Source: Sediminibacillus albus
GTDB lineage: Bacteria > Bacillota > Bacilli > Bacillales > Amphibacillaceae
Direction: 5' to 3'
DNA: 64,000 bases
Assembly: GCF_900101125.1 (NCBI RefSeq)
Contig: NZ_FNFL01000001.1
Coordinates: forward strand, 248,001-312,000
Under the pieces are notes generated by a model. It was not told the DNA's origin. It made no database searches and saw nothing but the letters and a program-made list of their open reading frames with translations. Both the position numbers and the translations under genes were made by a program. Positions 9,529 through 19,508 of the stretch are shown here, piece by piece (the stretch's first letter is position 1; every line of letters starts with the position of its first letter).

Positions 9529-9563
9529 AGCATCCCCTCCTGTCTATGTTCGGCTTATTTGGA

Positions 9564-10442
9564 TTATCCTACTTGGCTAAGCATTTTAGATAAGCCCCGC
9601 AGTTCCAATTCCTCGAACTTTTTCTTGATTGAATCCTTATTGACTTGCCAAAGCGCATCTTCTAGCGCACATTCTAACGGGACTTCACAATGTATCTCGG
9701 CAAGCTTTCTGGAGAGGTGCAGCATGTCAAGATTTTGTTCAATTTTATTTCTGATTCCCTTGGAAAGCTTGTCTAAATTATCCAGAATAGCTTCGATGGA
9801 GCCATATTCCATTAAAAGTTTAAGCGCGGTTTTCTCGCCGATACCCTTAACCCCAGGATAATTATCGGAAGCATCGCCCATCAACGCTTTTAATTCAATA
9901 ACCTGGTAAGGTGTTATCCCTTTCTCTTCCATAAATGTATCTCCCTGATATAGTGCGTAATTCCCCTGGCCTTTTTTCATAATCGCTACAGAAATTCGTT
10001 CATCTACCAGCTGTAAGATGTCCTGGTCGCCCGTTAATATAGTTACCTGGTGATTTTGGCTGTACTGTCTGGCCAGTGTTCCGATACAATCATCAGCTTC
10101 ATACCCTGCCGTACCCACATTCGGGACATCAAATGCATCCATGACTTCCTTGATCATATCAAATTGCGGGATTAGCTCTACCGGTGGTTCACCTCTATTG
10201 GCTTTATACGGAGTGTACAGTTCATTTCTAAACGTTTTGCTCCCCATATCCCAGCAACAAATGACGTGGCTTGGCCGGAAAGTTTCTACTGCATTTAAAA
10301 AGTACTTTAAAAAGCCGAATATGCCATTTGTAGGAGACCCCTTGCTGTTGAGCATGAAGTTCCCTGTAAAAGAAGTCGCGTAAAACCCTCTGAACAGTAA
10401 GGCCATACCATCTACTAATAGAACGTTATGTTGTTGTTTCAT
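9564..10442 (-). CDS. ypcP: 5'-3' exonuclease of the YpcP family
   Basis: A 292-residue stand-alone homologue of the 5'-nuclease domain of DNA polymerase I. The N-terminal metal-binding part begins LLVDGMALLFRGFYA. The acidic metal-ligand region TAGYEADDCIGTLA and LTGDQDILQL follow. The helix-hairpin-helix region VIELKALMGDASDNYPGVKG IGEKTA lies at about residue 180 (written here in two parts). It is expected to act on RNA/DNA flaps and Okazaki primers in the cytoplasm. AAGGGAG lies 8 bases before the ATG. Length is normal for the family. Confidence 0.92.
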   Translation of the reverse strand: MKQQHNVLLVDGMALLFRGFYATSFTGNFMLNSKGSPTNGIFGFLKYFLNAVETFRPSHVICCWDMGSKTFRNELYTPYKANRGEPPVELIPQFDMIKEVMDAFDVPNVGTAGYEADDCIGTLARQYSQNHQVTILTGDQDILQLVDERISVAIMKKGQGNYALYQGDTFMEEKGITPYQVIELKALMGDASDNYPGVKGIGEKTALKLLMEYGSIEAILDNLDKLSKGIRNKIEQNLDMLHLSRKLAEIHCEVPLECALEDALWQVNKDSIKKKFEELELRGLSKMLSQVG

Positions 10443-10536
10443 TATAATAACTCCCTTGTTTTATAAATAACTGACATGATTGATTTTAACATATTTCACT
10501 TGTATATTCTTAGATTGCCAGAAGGAAACAATTAAA

Positions 10537-10566
10537 TTGTAGGAAATAATTGTTCTGTGTTATAGT
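10537..10566 (+). promoter_or_regulatory. Candidate msrA promoter
   Basis: -35 TTGTAG (10537-10542) and -10 TATAGT (10561-10566) are separated by 18 bases. The arms GTAGGA (10539-10544) and TCCTAC (10570-10575) form a wide dyad round it, which may be chance. Confidence 0.5.
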
Positions 10567-10600
10567 AAGTCCTACAAAAAAAGAACAGAAGGTGGAAGAC

Positions 10601-11128
10601 ATGGGAAGGAATACAGCAGTGGCTACTTTTGCCGGAGGGTGTTTCTGGTGCATGGTTAAGCCCTTTGAAGAATTTGATGGCATTGATCAGGTTGTTTCCG
10701 GATATATGGGAGGAACAGTTGAAAACCCGTCGTATGAGCAGGTGAAAACGGGAGAAACCGGCCATTATGAAGTCGTGCAAATTAGCTACGATCCAGCGCT
10801 TTTTAGTTATGAACAGCTGTTAAATATATATTGGCCCCAAGTGGATCCTACGGATGACGGCGGACAATTCCATGATCGCGGAAGCCAGTACCGGGCCGCT
10901 ATTTTCTATCATACAGAGGAACAAAAACAGCTGGCAGAGAAATCAAAGCAGCAAATTGCGGAAAGTGGCAGATTTGCAAAACCGATTGTCACAGAGATTC
11001 TGCCAGCCGGTATTTTTTATCAAGCGGAGGATTTTCATCAGGATTTTCATAAAAAGAATAAGAAAGAATATGAAGAAGACAGAGCCAAGTCTGGCAGAGA
11101 CGAGTTTATTGAACAAAAGTGGGGTTAA
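10601..11128 (+). CDS. msrA: Peptide-methionine (S)-S-oxide reductase
   Basis: Repairs oxidised methionine by reducing the S-sulfoxide with thioredoxin. I take the ATG at 10601 (175 residues) because GGTGG lies just before it. An upstream in-frame ATG at 10550 falls inside the promoter. The catalytic cysteine is Cys14 in GGCFWC, followed by the family blocks GYMGGTVENPSYEQV and QFHDRGSQYRAAIF. The C-terminus (EFIEQKWG) carries no MsrB domain. No resolving-cysteine cluster is obvious at the C-terminus. It stands alone between oppositely oriented genes with its own promoter and terminator. Confidence 0.95.
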   Translation: MGRNTAVATFAGGCFWCMVKPFEEFDGIDQVVSGYMGGTVENPSYEQVKTGETGHYEVVQISYDPALFSYEQLLNIYWPQVDPTDDGGQFHDRGSQYRAAIFYHTEEQKQLAEKSKQQIAESGRFAKPIVTEILPAGIFYQAEDFHQDFHKKNKKEYEEDRAKSGRDEFIEQKWG

Positions 11129-11153
11129 ACGCGAAAATAAAATCAACCCTTGC

Positions 11154-11187
11154 AAAAAGATCAAGATGAATGATGCTTGATCTTTTT
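11154..11187. terminator. Terminator between msrA and the monooxygenase gene
   Basis: AAAAAGATCAAG pairs perfectly with CTTGATCTTTTT round a 10-base loop. The A and T tails allow it to work on both strands, so it can end msrA and the convergent minus-strand gene. Confidence 0.85.
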
Positions 11188-11265
11188 CATTTTTATTTTA
11201 GTAACTGTTCGCTAGTTTACGCTTATTTCATTTTAGTTTACATAATAATGTTATCGCCAATTTAT

Positions 11266-12288
11266 CTAATTGTTTCTTCCGTTGGCGGGCGCTGCAAATC
11301 CGAATTCCCGGGTAATTAACCGGTAAGAATTTAATTTTGCTTTAAAGTCATATATATTAGTTATGATTAAAAATTCTTCGGTTTGGTATATTTCTGCAAG
11401 TTCTTCCAGCCTGCTTTTGACAAAATCCGGCGTTCCAATAATGCTGCGCTGGCGATTTTTACGAATCGTGCTTAACTCTTCAGGTGTATAGGTATGTTTT
11501 TTGGCTTCCGCTATAGAAGGAACCTTCGTATCCCTCCCATTGCCCACATTCAACAGCCACTTATCCTGAGAAAGAGCCAATTCCTCGGCCTGTTTTTCTG
11601 TTTCTGCACAAACTACAAAAATACAGACATTTGTCTGAGGTTGCGAGAAAGTCGCAGATGGCTTGAATCGTTCACGATATGTTTGCAGTGCCGATTCGCC
11701 ATTGGCAGGGTTTATAAAATGTCCATAAGTAAAACCTACACCTAAATTTGCCGCATTTTTTGCTCCTCTGTCTGACAAACCAAGAATCCAAATATCCGGG
11801 CTTGTTTCTACACGTGGTCCAGCTTTTACGGTTTTATATGGATGGTCCGCCGGAAGTGAATCGTGTAAGAAACCTTGCAAATCTGCTGCTTGCCTGGGAA
11901 AGGAGCTTAAACTCTTTTTATGGCCGTCCGTCAATGCCAACCTTGTCGTTTGCGGGCCTCCAGGAGATCTGCCTAAACCTAAATCAATTCTTCCTGGATA
12001 AAATGCTTCCAGCATCTTAAAATTTTCGGCTACTTTGAGCGGACTGTATTGTGGAAGCAATACTCCGCCAGAACCAACTCGAATTTTTTCCGTATTCGCT
12101 GCAATTTGCCCAATTAGAATTTCCGGGGAAGTACTGGCCAGGCCACTCGTACTGTGATGCTCTGCAACCCAGTACCTTGTATAGCCTAATTTTTCAGCTT
12201 CCTTTGCCAATGCGATTGTATTATTTAATGCTTCTCCTGGTTTATCCCCTCTGGAAATCGGTGCCTGGTCAAGTACACTTAACTTCAT
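11266..12288 (-). CDS. LLM-class flavin-dependent oxidoreductase
   Basis: A 340-residue member of the bacterial luciferase-like monooxygenase family, group 1. Typical blocks are LAKEAEKLGYTRYWVAEHHS, PEILIGQIAANTEKIRVGSG and YPGRIDLGLGRSPGG. It is close to the YwcH/YvbT type proteins of B. subtilis, which use FMNH2 supplied by a separate reductase and whose substrates are unknown. The ATG at 12288 is preferred, with AAAGGTG 7 bases upstream. The ATG at 12294 is too near that site. It could be transcribed with the GNAT gene upstream. Confidence 0.88.
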   Translation of the reverse strand: MKLSVLDQAPISRGDKPGEALNNTIALAKEAEKLGYTRYWVAEHHSTSGLASTSPEILIGQIAANTEKIRVGSGGVLLPQYSPLKVAENFKMLEAFYPGRIDLGLGRSPGGPQTTRLALTDGHKKSLSSFPRQAADLQGFLHDSLPADHPYKTVKAGPRVETSPDIWILGLSDRGAKNAANLGVGFTYGHFINPANGESALQTYRERFKPSATFSQPQTNVCIFVVCAETEKQAEELALSQDKWLLNVGNGRDTKVPSIAEAKKHTYTPEELSTIRKNRQRSIIGTPDFVKSRLEELAEIYQTEEFLIITNIYDFKAKLNSYRLITREFGFAAPANGRNN

Positions 12289-12319
12289 TGTCATTCACCT
12301 TTCTGCTATATTGACTAAT

Positions 12320-12733
12320 TTACTCTTCGAGTGTTTTTCTGAATCCATAAAAAGGACGGAAACCTAACTGATGATAGTATTGCTCTGAATTACTGGAGGC
12401 AAGCATTTCCATCCGCGTATCCGGGAATTGCTGATGTACATAATTCAACAGTTCAGTACCTGCTCCTAACCTGCGATAAGGTCGAGCAATCAGCAATTCA
12501 CATATATATAACGTTACAGCAGTATCGGTAAGTCCTCTAACATAACCTGCCATAATATCACCATCAAATACTACATAGGCCACGTGGGAATTATTCCAAG
12601 CATCTCTTGTCTTTTTTTCATTCCAAACTAAACTGTTCCAATTTTCTTCTCGATTGAGCTTTTGAATATGATAAAAATCAGACATCTGATATTTTCGGCA
12701 TAAAAGTGTTCCATTTCTTAGTCTTAACTCCAT
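12320..12733 (-). CDS. GNAT-family N-acetyltransferase
   Basis: A 137-residue single-domain acetyltransferase. The acetyl-CoA pyrophosphate-binding motif A is RPYRRLGAGTELL (about residues 84-96). It is preceded by the beta-strand YICELLIA and followed by the motif B tyrosine region SEQYYHQLGFRPFYGF. The substrate cannot be told from sequence. A G-rich ribosome site (GGGGGG) precedes the ATG. It ends 32 bases before the start of the luciferase-like gene, on the same strand, so the two may share a transcript. Confidence 0.83.
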   Translation of the reverse strand: MELRLRNGTLLCRKYQMSDFYHIQKLNREENWNSLVWNEKKTRDAWNNSHVAYVVFDGDIMAGYVRGLTDTAVTLYICELLIARPYRRLGAGTELLNYVHQQFPDTRMEMLASSNSEQYYHQLGFRPFYGFRKTLEE

Positions 12734-12909
12734 CGCCCATCCCCCCCTTGTTTAGTTAGTCATCTACCCCTTAAATGATTGTTCCCCACTTGTGCGGTTG
12801 GTTATTAGATGTCTGTCCCTATATTTTACTATTAACCCAGCATCGGTTGCGAAGTATATTGCTTAGCAAGCTCCACTTATTTGGCTATGGCGTAAATGAA
12901 ACATAATGG

Positions 12910-12940
12910 AAAAACACGCTAAGTACATGTACCTAGCGTG
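12910..12940 (-). terminator. his operon terminator
   Basis: On the minus strand CACGCTA pairs with TAGCGTG round a loop containing the palindrome GTACATGTAC, and TTTTT follows. It lies 6 bases after the hisI stop codon. Confidence 0.85.
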
Positions 12941-12945
12941 ATTGA

Positions 12946-13614
12946 TTACCAGTTTTTAATGTGCGGTCGATCGCCTTTGCTGTTTCCTTTTTTTGAAAAC
13001 CGTCTATTCAACTCACTCTTTATGTCATCCAGTGACACATTTTGATCTGCCATGAGAACAAAACTGTGGTAAAGCAAGTCACTCAGTTCGTTAATGATCT
13101 CCTGCTTGTCTTTATTTTTAGCGGCAATGACGACTTCGCCAGCTTCCTCAATGACTTTTTTTCCAATCTTGTCAATCCCTTTGTCAAATAAATAGTTTGT
13201 ATAGGAATTTTCTACGCGTACTTTTTTTCGTTCCTCCACTTCCGCCATAACATTGTCAAAAACCGAAGTATGGGCAGTTGATTCTTCCAGCTGTATAATA
13301 TCTCCGTCCCTGGTTAATTGATGGAAAAAACAAGTTTTATTCCCCGTATGGCAGGCAGGTCCTTGCGGATCGACCCTGATAAGCAGGGTATCGCCATCAC
13401 AATCTATATAGATATTTTTAACAGTCTGATAATTTCCTGACGATGCACCCTTATTCCATAGCTTTTGTCTGGAACGGGAATAGAACCAGGTTTGTCCAGT
13501 TTCGATTGTTTTCCGGTAAGCCACTTCGTTCATATAAGCAACCATCAATACATCATTCGTATGGTCGTCTACGATTACAGCGGGTATCAACCCTTTAGAA
13601 AAATCCAGGTTCAC
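12946..13614 (-). CDS. hisI: Bifunctional phosphoribosyl-AMP cyclohydrolase / phosphoribosyl-ATP pyrophosphatase
   Basis: A 222-residue HisIE fusion for steps 2 and 3 of histidine synthesis. The N-terminal cyclohydrolase has the metal site [21 protein letters not shown]. The C-terminal pyrophosphatase (about residues 118-222) carries [21 protein letters not shown] and [11 protein letters not shown]. The start is GTG at 13614, with AAGGGGTG about 7 bases upstream. It overlaps the end of hisF by 20 bases, which suggests translational coupling. It is the last gene of the his operon. Confidence 0.95.
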   Translation of the reverse strand: MNLDFSKGLIPAVIVDDHTNDVLMVAYMNEVAYRKTIETGQTWFYSRSRQKLWNKGASSGNYQTVKNIYIDCDGDTLLIRVDPQGPACHTGNKTCFFHQLTRDGDIIQLEESTAHTSVFDNVMAEVEERKKVRVENSYTNYLFDKGIDKIGKKVIEEAGEVVIAAKNKDKQEIINELSDLLYHSFVLMADQNVSLDDIKSELNRRFSKKGNSKGDRPHIKNW

Positions 13615-14362
13615 GAATATTCACCCCTTGTCCTGCACAGCTTTGTTTAACTTCTTTTATCGAAAAAGTGCCCTGGTGAAAAATAGAGGCAGCTAATGCG
13701 GCAGATACGCCGGTTTGCTTGTATACCTCTGTGAAGTGCTCCGGGCTTCCACAGCCCCCTGAAGCAATAACAGGAATGCGTACTGCATCGACAACTGCCT
13801 TGGTAAGTGAAAGGTCGAACCCATGCTTGACACCATCAGTATCGACGCTTGTCAACAGTATTTCTCCTGCCCCTTTTTGTTCTGCTGTTTTCACCCATTG
13901 TAAGGCATCGATACCAGTATCCATGGTACCGCCATGCGTCATCACGTGCCATCCGTCTGCATACCTTTTGGCATCTACAGCTATGACAATGCATTGAGAC
14001 CCAAATCTGGCGGAGGCTTCCGTAATCAACTCAGGATTGGACACTGCCGCCGAATTAATGCCAACTTTATCAGCCCCTGCTTTTAACAGCCGGCTAACAT
14101 CATCGATTGTTTTTACCCCTCCCCCGACCGTAAAGGGGACAAAGACTGTTTCCGCCGTTTTTTTGACGATATCTGTCATGGTATTCCGGCCTTCATTGGT
14201 GGCAGAAATATCTAAAAAAATGATTTCATCCGCTCCTCCCCGCGAATAGTCGGCGGCCATCTGAACCGGATCTCCCAGTTTTCTTAACGATACAAAATTA
14301 GTGCCTTTAACAACCTTTCCATCTTTTACATCGAGGCATGGAATCACGCGTTTGGCAATCAC
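13595..14362 (-). CDS. hisF: Imidazole glycerol phosphate synthase, cyclase subunit
   Basis: A 255-residue (beta/alpha)8-barrel subunit that uses ammonia from HisH to make imidazole glycerol phosphate and AICAR. It begins [20 protein letters not shown] with the catalytic Asp11. The second catalytic aspartate lies in [13 protein letters not shown], and the phosphate site is [13 protein letters not shown]. Its ATG overlaps the hisA stop by 4 bases. The C-terminus runs a few residues past the usual end, giving the 20-base overlap with hisI. Confidence 0.96.
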   Translation of the reverse strand: MIAKRVIPCLDVKDGKVVKGTNFVSLRKLGDPVQMAADYSRGGADEIIFLDISATNEGRNTMTDIVKKTAETVFVPFTVGGGVKTIDDVSRLLKAGADKVGINSAAVSNPELITEASARFGSQCIVIAVDAKRYADGWHVMTHGGTMDTGIDALQWVKTAEQKGAGEILLTSVDTDGVKHGFDLSLTKAVVDAVRIPVIASGGCGSPEHFTEVYKQTGVSAALAASIFHQGTFSIKEVKQSCAGQGVNIREPGFF

Positions 14363-15063
14363 TTGGCGGCCCCCTTCAATCTTACCTTCCCATCGTAGAT
14401 CGCCTTACCGACGATAGCTTCTTGAATGCCTATCTTCTCCAAAGCTGCTATATCAGTATTATCTCTAATACCTCCTGAAGCAACGATGCTGCAGGAAACC
14501 GCTTCGGAAATTTCCTGTAGGGCGGTAATATTCGGCCCAGTCATTGTCCCATCTTTGGATATGTCCGTAAATACAATAGTCTGTGCCCCGTACAGCTCCA
14601 TCTTCTTGGCAAATTGGATATAATCAATATCAGAGACAGTTTCCCATCCTCTAGTCGCCACTTTTCCATTTTTTGCATCGATTCCTATTACAATTTTGTC
14701 GCCATATTGTTTTAATGCCTCTTTTAAAAATGTTTCATTCTCTATAGCTGATGTCCCTAAAACTAACCGGGAAGCACCAGCGTCCACTAACAATTTGACT
14801 GTTTCCATTGAACGGATACCGCCCCCGACTTCAATGGGAACGGTAGATTGGCTGCATAGCTTTTTGATTAACTGATATTGTCTGGATTCGCCGCTGCGGG
14901 CGCCATCCAAATCCACAACATGCACCAACTCTGCCCCATCACGAATAAATTCGGCCAGTTGTGACTCTGGATCGCTGCCGACTTCTGTAGACTTACTGAA
15001 ATCACCCTGGTATAGTCGGACACACTTACCCTCAATTAAATCTATTGCTGGAATAATTACCAT
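14359..15063 (-). CDS. hisA: Phosphoribosylformimino-5-aminoimidazole carboxamide ribotide isomerase
   Basis: A 234-residue barrel enzyme homologous to HisF that opens the ribose ring of ProFAR to PRFAR, step 4 of histidine synthesis. It begins MVIIPAIDLIEGKCVRLYQG with the catalytic aspartate in AIDL. The second aspartate is in VFTDISKDGTMTGPN, and the phosphate loops are VGGGIRS and VASGGIRD. Its start is immediately next to the hisH stop. It overlaps hisF by 4 bases. Confidence 0.96.
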   Translation of the reverse strand: MVIIPAIDLIEGKCVRLYQGDFSKSTEVGSDPESQLAEFIRDGAELVHVVDLDGARSGESRQYQLIKKLCSQSTVPIEVGGGIRSMETVKLLVDAGASRLVLGTSAIENETFLKEALKQYGDKIVIGIDAKNGKVATRGWETVSDIDYIQFAKKMELYGAQTIVFTDISKDGTMTGPNITALQEISEAVSCSIVASGGIRDNTDIAALEKIGIQEAIVGKAIYDGKVRLKGAAK

Positions 15064-15660
15064 TTATAATTCCTCCTGAAGAAAGGTCTTTAAGATTTGT
15101 ATACCAACTTCTCCGCTTTTTTCGGGATGAAACTGTATCCCATAGATATTATCTTTTTTTACGATTGCTGGGACACTCACTCCGTAATCGGCTGTTGCAG
15201 CTATAAATTTGTCTTCCGTGTTGGCTGCAAATGTATGGACAAAGTAAACATGCTCGTTTTCAAAGCGCTTAAAAGGATTTGTCTCTCCGCGTATTGCCAG
15301 AGCATTCCATCCGATATGGGGGAGTATATAATCTGTCTCCATTCTTTCTACCGAACCTGGCAGAATATCCAGACCATGGGAAAATCCCCCTTCAAAACCC
15401 TCCGTGAATAGCAGTTGCATGCCAAGGCAAATACCAAGAAAAGGTTTTGTCTCTGACAGCTTTTGCAGCGTCTTTTTTAAATCTCTTCCCCCTATCTCCG
15501 CCATAGCAGCATGAAAGGAACCTACACCTGGCAGTACAATATGCGTGGCATTGTGCAGCATTTGTTTGTCATCAGTAATAGCGGTTTCATAGCCTAGCCG
15601 CTTAAAGGCTGTAGATACACTTGCTACATTCCCCATTCCGTAATCTACGATGGCTATCAT
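15064..15660 (-). CDS. hisH: Imidazole glycerol phosphate synthase, glutaminase subunit
   Basis: A 198-residue class I glutamine amidotransferase that feeds ammonia to HisF. The nucleophile elbow is [13 protein letters not shown], with the catalytic cysteine at about residue 79, and the His/Glu of the triad are in [10 protein letters not shown] near the C-terminus. The N-terminus ([19 protein letters not shown]) is typical. Its ATG overlaps the hisB stop by 4 bases. Confidence 0.96.
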   Translation of the reverse strand: MIAIVDYGMGNVASVSTAFKRLGYETAITDDKQMLHNATHIVLPGVGSFHAAMAEIGGRDLKKTLQKLSETKPFLGICLGMQLLFTEGFEGGFSHGLDILPGSVERMETDYILPHIGWNALAIRGETNPFKRFENEHVYFVHTFAANTEDKFIAATADYGVSVPAIVKKDNIYGIQFHPEKSGEVGIQILKTFLQEEL

Positions 15661-16244
15661 TCAATTAACCCCTTTGTTGAATTTACTCCGTTAATACTGG
15701 GGTTGATAGTTACTGCTTCAGCAAGCGACCGGCCCAGCGCCTTAAAGATAGCTTCTATTTTATGATGGGTATTTTCACCGTAAAGAACTTTTGCATGGAG
15801 GGTAATCCCTGCTTGAAACGCAAAAGCTTGCAGGAATTCACGGACCAGCTCTGTATCAAAGTTTCCTAATCGCTGATTGGAAAACTCAGCTTCAAAAACT
15901 AAAAATGGACGTCCGCTAATATCCAGTGCTACAAATCCGAGTGCTTCATCCATTGGTACATAGGCCTGGCCATATCGGTTAATCTGTGTTTTATCACCTA
16001 GGGCCTCCTTCATTAATTGGCCTATTACAATTCCTACGTCTTCAACCGTATGATGGCTGTCAATATGTAAATCTCCTTTTGCTTTTACCGTTAACCCAAG
16101 ACGGGCATGGCGTGCCAGCAGCTCGAGCATATGATCAAAGAAACCCACTCCGGTTTTTATCTCTACTTGATCACCGTCATCGAGATTCCAGGCAGCTGCT
16201 ACTTCGGTTTCCTTCGTTTTTCTTGTTTTGCTAGCTGTTCTCAT
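15657..16244 (-). CDS. hisB: Imidazoleglycerol-phosphate dehydratase
   Basis: A monofunctional dehydratase (step 6) of 195 residues from [13 protein letters not shown]. The two His-rich metal motifs [13 protein letters not shown] (read [14 protein letters not shown]) and [17 protein letters not shown] are both present, as is FFDHML. I prefer the ATG at 16244, because the family begins at this point and a weak GTGGG lies 6 bases before it. An upstream in-frame ATG at 16265 would overlap hisD by 35 bases and add NESGMA residues unlike the family. The gene still overlaps the end of hisD. Confidence 0.93.
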   Translation of the reverse strand: MRTASKTRKTKETEVAAAWNLDDGDQVEIKTGVGFFDHMLELLARHARLGLTVKAKGDLHIDSHHTVEDVGIVIGQLMKEALGDKTQINRYGQAYVPMDEALGFVALDISGRPFLVFEAEFSNQRLGNFDTELVREFLQAFAFQAGITLHAKVLYGENTHHKIEAIFKALGRSLAEAVTINPSINGVNSTKGLIE

Positions 16245-17556
16245 TGCCATCCCACTTTCGTTCATTTATTTTTTGACCCTTTCGGAAACGTTGCTTTACT
16301 GCTCGAGAGTGACCCTCCAGTTTTTCAACCTCTGCAATATTAGTTATATGCCCTGCTGCCGATTCAAGGGCTTGAGATGAATAATATAGAAAGGTAGTTT
16401 TGGTCAAAAAATCGTCTACAGATAAACCAGATGAAAATCTGGCCGTTCCGGATGTAGGCAAAACATGGTTGGGGCCAGCAAAATAATCACCTAAAGCTTC
16501 CGGCGTATAATTACCAAGAAAAACCGAGCCTGCATTTTTCACTTTTGAAAGCAACTGCAATGGCTCCTTCGTTTGAATTTCCAAATGCTCCGGAGCAAGT
16601 TGGTTAACTAAAGCAAATGCTTCATCAATATCCTTGACCACTATTACAGCACCTTTATCTGCAAGGGATTTTTCAGCTATATTACGCCTTGGCAGGCTGG
16701 AACATTGCTCATTAAGTTGTTTGACTACAGCTTCAGCCAGTTGTGAAGAAGTTGTAAACAGAAATGCACGGGCATTTTCGTCATGTTCTGCCTGGGCAAT
16801 TAAGTCAGCTGCTACATAGGATGGAATAGCATAATCATCTGCTATGATGGCAACTTCAGATGGACCAGCAATCATATCGATGCCAACATCTCCGAATACC
16901 AGAGATTTTGCTGCTGCAACATAAGCGTTGCCTGGGCCTACTATCTTATCGACAAAAGGAATCGACTCGGTACCATATGCCAATGCTGCAATCGCCTGAA
17001 TTCCGCCTACTTTATAGATTTTATTCACTCCTGCGATATCAGCAGCTACTGCCAATACGGGTGAAATTTCCTGGCTATTCCTTACAGGAGTTGCCATGAA
17101 CAGCTGATTCACCCCTGCCAAGGCTGCCGGAATTGCGTTCATTAGTACGGTAGATGGATAACTGGCCGTACCACCTGGTACATATAAACCAACCCGTTCA
17201 ATCGGGCGGTATAACTGGCCAGAGATAACGTCTTCTGTCATATCCATAAAGCGAGTATTTTGCAGTTGTTTTTTGTGAAAATTTCTTATGTTTCCTGCTG
17301 CTGCCTGCAGTGACTCAATCACTTCTTTTGGCACTTGGCTCCACGCTTGCTCCCGTTCCCGCTCAGTTACTTCCCATGATTCAGGAATGATACCATCAAA
17401 TCTTTTCACATAAGCAGCCAATGCCTTGTCGCCATTACTGCGTATATCGTCAATTACTTGCCGGGCGGTAGTTAGAATTTTATTGTCCAATTGGTTTCCT
17501 TTACGCCGTTTTAAAAATAAGTTACGAAATTGTTCAAGATCATAATAAGGAATCAT
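16231..17556 (-). CDS. hisD: Histidinol dehydrogenase
   Basis: A 441-residue zinc enzyme that oxidises histidinol to histidine in two NAD-dependent steps. Recognisable blocks are the substrate-binding [49 protein letters not shown] and [15 protein letters not shown] (catalytic Glu/His), and [20 protein letters not shown]. Length and blocks are complete. Its start overlaps the hisG stop by 4 bases. Confidence 0.97.
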   Translation of the reverse strand: MIPYYDLEQFRNLFLKRRKGNQLDNKILTTARQVIDDIRSNGDKALAAYVKRFDGIIPESWEVTEREREQAWSQVPKEVIESLQAAAGNIRNFHKKQLQNTRFMDMTEDVISGQLYRPIERVGLYVPGGTASYPSTVLMNAIPAALAGVNQLFMATPVRNSQEISPVLAVAADIAGVNKIYKVGGIQAIAALAYGTESIPFVDKIVGPGNAYVAAAKSLVFGDVGIDMIAGPSEVAIIADDYAIPSYVAADLIAQAEHDENARAFLFTTSSQLAEAVVKQLNEQCSSLPRRNIAEKSLADKGAVIVVKDIDEAFALVNQLAPEHLEIQTKEPLQLLSKVKNAGSVFLGNYTPEALGDYFAGPNHVLPTSGTARFSSGLSVDDFLTKTTFLYYSSQALESAAGHITNIAEVEKLEGHSRAVKQRFRKGQKINERKWDGNENS

Positions 17557-18173
17557 GTTACTGCTTCCCCTTTCTGTAATGCTTCAATTAGAGGAGTTAA
17601 ACAATCCTTTTTAATTTTCAAAGAAGAACGATTGGCAATACATCTGGCAGTGTACTGGTGAAACTCTTCCTTAATGATCAAGCCATTCTCCTTTAAAGTT
17701 GTTCCGGTTTCCACAATATCGACAATTCCATCCGCCAATCCAAGTATCGGGGCTAGTTCAACTGATCCTTCCAATTTGACGATATCTACCGATTCACCTT
17801 TCAACCGGAAAAATTCTTTCGTAATATTCGGATATTTGCTTGCAATCTTCCGTTTTCGTTCCGGCCACTTCCCACCTGCTTCAGCAGCAAGCGCCATGCG
17901 GCATTGCCCGAATGGAAGAGGCAGCAGATTGAAAACGTCCGGCTGGAATTCTGTCAGAACATCCTCCCCGACAATCCCTAAATCTGCAATTCCGTGCTCT
18001 ACGTAAGTAGTGACATCCACCCCTTTGGCAAAAACGAACTGAAAATCTTCCGTATCGACGCGCAGCTTTCTTCCTTTTTTGACCAGAGGTTGTATATCGA
18101 ATCCCAGGGACTGAAAATATTCTAGGAACTGTTTCTCAAGCCGACCTTTTGTTAATGCAATGCACGGTTTCAT
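17553..18173 (-). CDS. hisG: ATP phosphoribosyltransferase, short form
   Basis: The first and feedback-controlled step of histidine synthesis (ATP + PRPP to phosphoribosyl-ATP). At 206 residues it is the short form that lacks the C-terminal regulatory domain and therefore needs HisZ, whose gene is directly upstream and overlaps by 4 bases. The PRPP-binding motif is DIVETGTTLKENGL, and the N-terminus CIALTKGRLEKQFLEYF is typical. Confidence 0.96.
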   Translation of the reverse strand: MKPCIALTKGRLEKQFLEYFQSLGFDIQPLVKKGRKLRVDTEDFQFVFAKGVDVTTYVEHGIADLGIVGEDVLTEFQPDVFNLLPLPFGQCRMALAAEAGGKWPERKRKIASKYPNITKEFFRLKGESVDIVKLEGSVELAPILGLADGIVDIVETGTTLKENGLIIKEEFHQYTARCIANRSSLKIKKDCLTPLIEALQKGEAVT

Positions 18174-19312
18174 TTGTCAACCACCTTATCTTCCTTATTG
18201 AGCTTTGTAACGTCAACAATTTGATCATAATCAGCCCTATCGCTGTCATGAAGTGCGTAACGAATATCAACAATCCTGCCAGTATATTTCTTCCGCAGTT
18301 CTTCGGCATAAGCGTGGCTTTCTTCGGAGGCAACGAGGCAAATTTTTTCTTGTTCTTTTCCAAAGGGCAGTTTATCTGATAAAACGTCTACGTCAAATGC
18401 TAAACCGACAGCAGATATCTGTTCATCAAATTGTTCGTATAATTTATCGTAACGGCCGCCGGAAAAACAGGTTGCTCCATTATCTTTTAAATAACCTCTG
18501 AACATCGTGCCGCAGTAATATGGTAAGTTTTTCACTCTGCCAAGGTCTACCAATATTTCATCAACCCCACAATCGGACAGAAGCTGAGCTAATTTTTTTA
18601 AGTGTTGGATTATCTCGACAAGACGATGGTTGCTTTTCCAGTGTTTTTCATAGACTTCAATAACTTCCAGGGACCCAAAGGCATCTACTAAATTGGTCAA
18701 CTCTTCAGCGGCCCGTTCAGAACCTGACTCGGAAGCTAAGTGAAGCACCTCATCTTTTCGTTTATCATGCATGGCTTGCCTTAATTTTTCTAATTGGGCA
18801 GGGCTTAAGTGTAAGGGTGCTGTCAGCTCTTCAAAAATCCCGGTATGACCCAATTCGATTACATACTCCGAGATACTAAGTTCTCTTAAAAAATTTACTG
18901 CAGTCAACAGGCACTCACTTTCACCTAAAAAAACAGGCGTATGAACAATTTCTATTCCAGCTTGCCTGCTTTCCATCCCATCTTTATCACTGCGATATAC
19001 CGAGCCCTGATAACACCACTTTAATTGAGATGGGGGCTGGTTGACTAAAGCCCTGGCCACCGCCGTCGTCCAATCTGGCCGCAGGACTTCTATTTCACCT
19101 TCACGATTAAACCACTTAAGCATCGACTGCAGTGCCATTCCTGCATACTGATTGGTAAACGTTTCAGCATATTCCACTACTGGAGTGGAAATTGCCTCGA
19201 AATTCCGTCTTTTTGTCACTGTGCCGAAGATTTCATATGCATGAAACCGATTGTTTATTTGCTGTCCTGTTTCGTCTTGGCTTCCTGCTGGTAAAAACAT
19301 AGGAACACTCAC
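18170..19312 (-). CDS. hisZ: ATP phosphoribosyltransferase regulatory subunit
   Basis: A 380-residue paralogue of histidyl-tRNA synthetase lacking the anticodon-binding function, which forms an octamer with HisG and confers histidine feedback. Class II synthetase-like stretches include RPDWTTAVARAL (motif 2 area), WCYQGSVYRSDKDG and GGRYDKLYEQF. It is first in the hisZGDBHAFI operon, divergent from hisJ. No T-box leader is visible in the 196-base gap. A dyad at 19341-19358 is the only obvious candidate operator. Confidence 0.94.
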   Translation of the reverse strand: MSVPMFLPAGSQDETGQQINNRFHAYEIFGTVTKRRNFEAISTPVVEYAETFTNQYAGMALQSMLKWFNREGEIEVLRPDWTTAVARALVNQPPSQLKWCYQGSVYRSDKDGMESRQAGIEIVHTPVFLGESECLLTAVNFLRELSISEYVIELGHTGIFEELTAPLHLSPAQLEKLRQAMHDKRKDEVLHLASESGSERAAEELTNLVDAFGSLEVIEVYEKHWKSNHRLVEIIQHLKKLAQLLSDCGVDEILVDLGRVKNLPYYCGTMFRGYLKDNGATCFSGGRYDKLYEQFDEQISAVGLAFDVDVLSDKLPFGKEQEKICLVASEESHAYAEELRKKYTGRIVDIRYALHDSDRADYDQIVDVTKLNKEDKVVDK

Positions 19313-19340
19313 CTTCTATATAATCCTTTATCACTCTACC

Positions 19341-19358
19341 ACTTTACTACATTAAAGT
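19341..19358. promoter_or_regulatory. Dyad upstream of hisZ
   Basis: ACTTTA and TAAAGT form 6-base perfect arms with a 6-base spacer, 28 bases before the hisZ start. It may bind the operon's repressor (a TrpR-superfamily YerC/HisR-type protein is a known candidate in Bacilli), but no such gene is in the window and the link is a guess. Confidence 0.3.
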
Positions 19359-19443
19359 ACTTTGTTGTTTAAAACTTAGCATAATTATATACTACCGTCA
19401 ACAGGGTTGCTTTTAAATATAAAACTATTTAAACTATTAGAAA

Positions 19444-19473
19444 TTGTTATTTATTTAAGTTAGAAAGTATAGT
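19444..19473 (+). promoter_or_regulatory. Candidate hisJ promoter
   Basis: -35 TTGTTA (19444-19449) and -10 TATAGT (19468-19473) have an 18-base spacer. AAGGAGG (19491-19497) follows 11 bases before the hisJ ATG. Confidence 0.55.
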
Positions 19474-19508
19474 AACGTACAGTTAAAAATAAGGAGGTTA
19501 GCATATTC

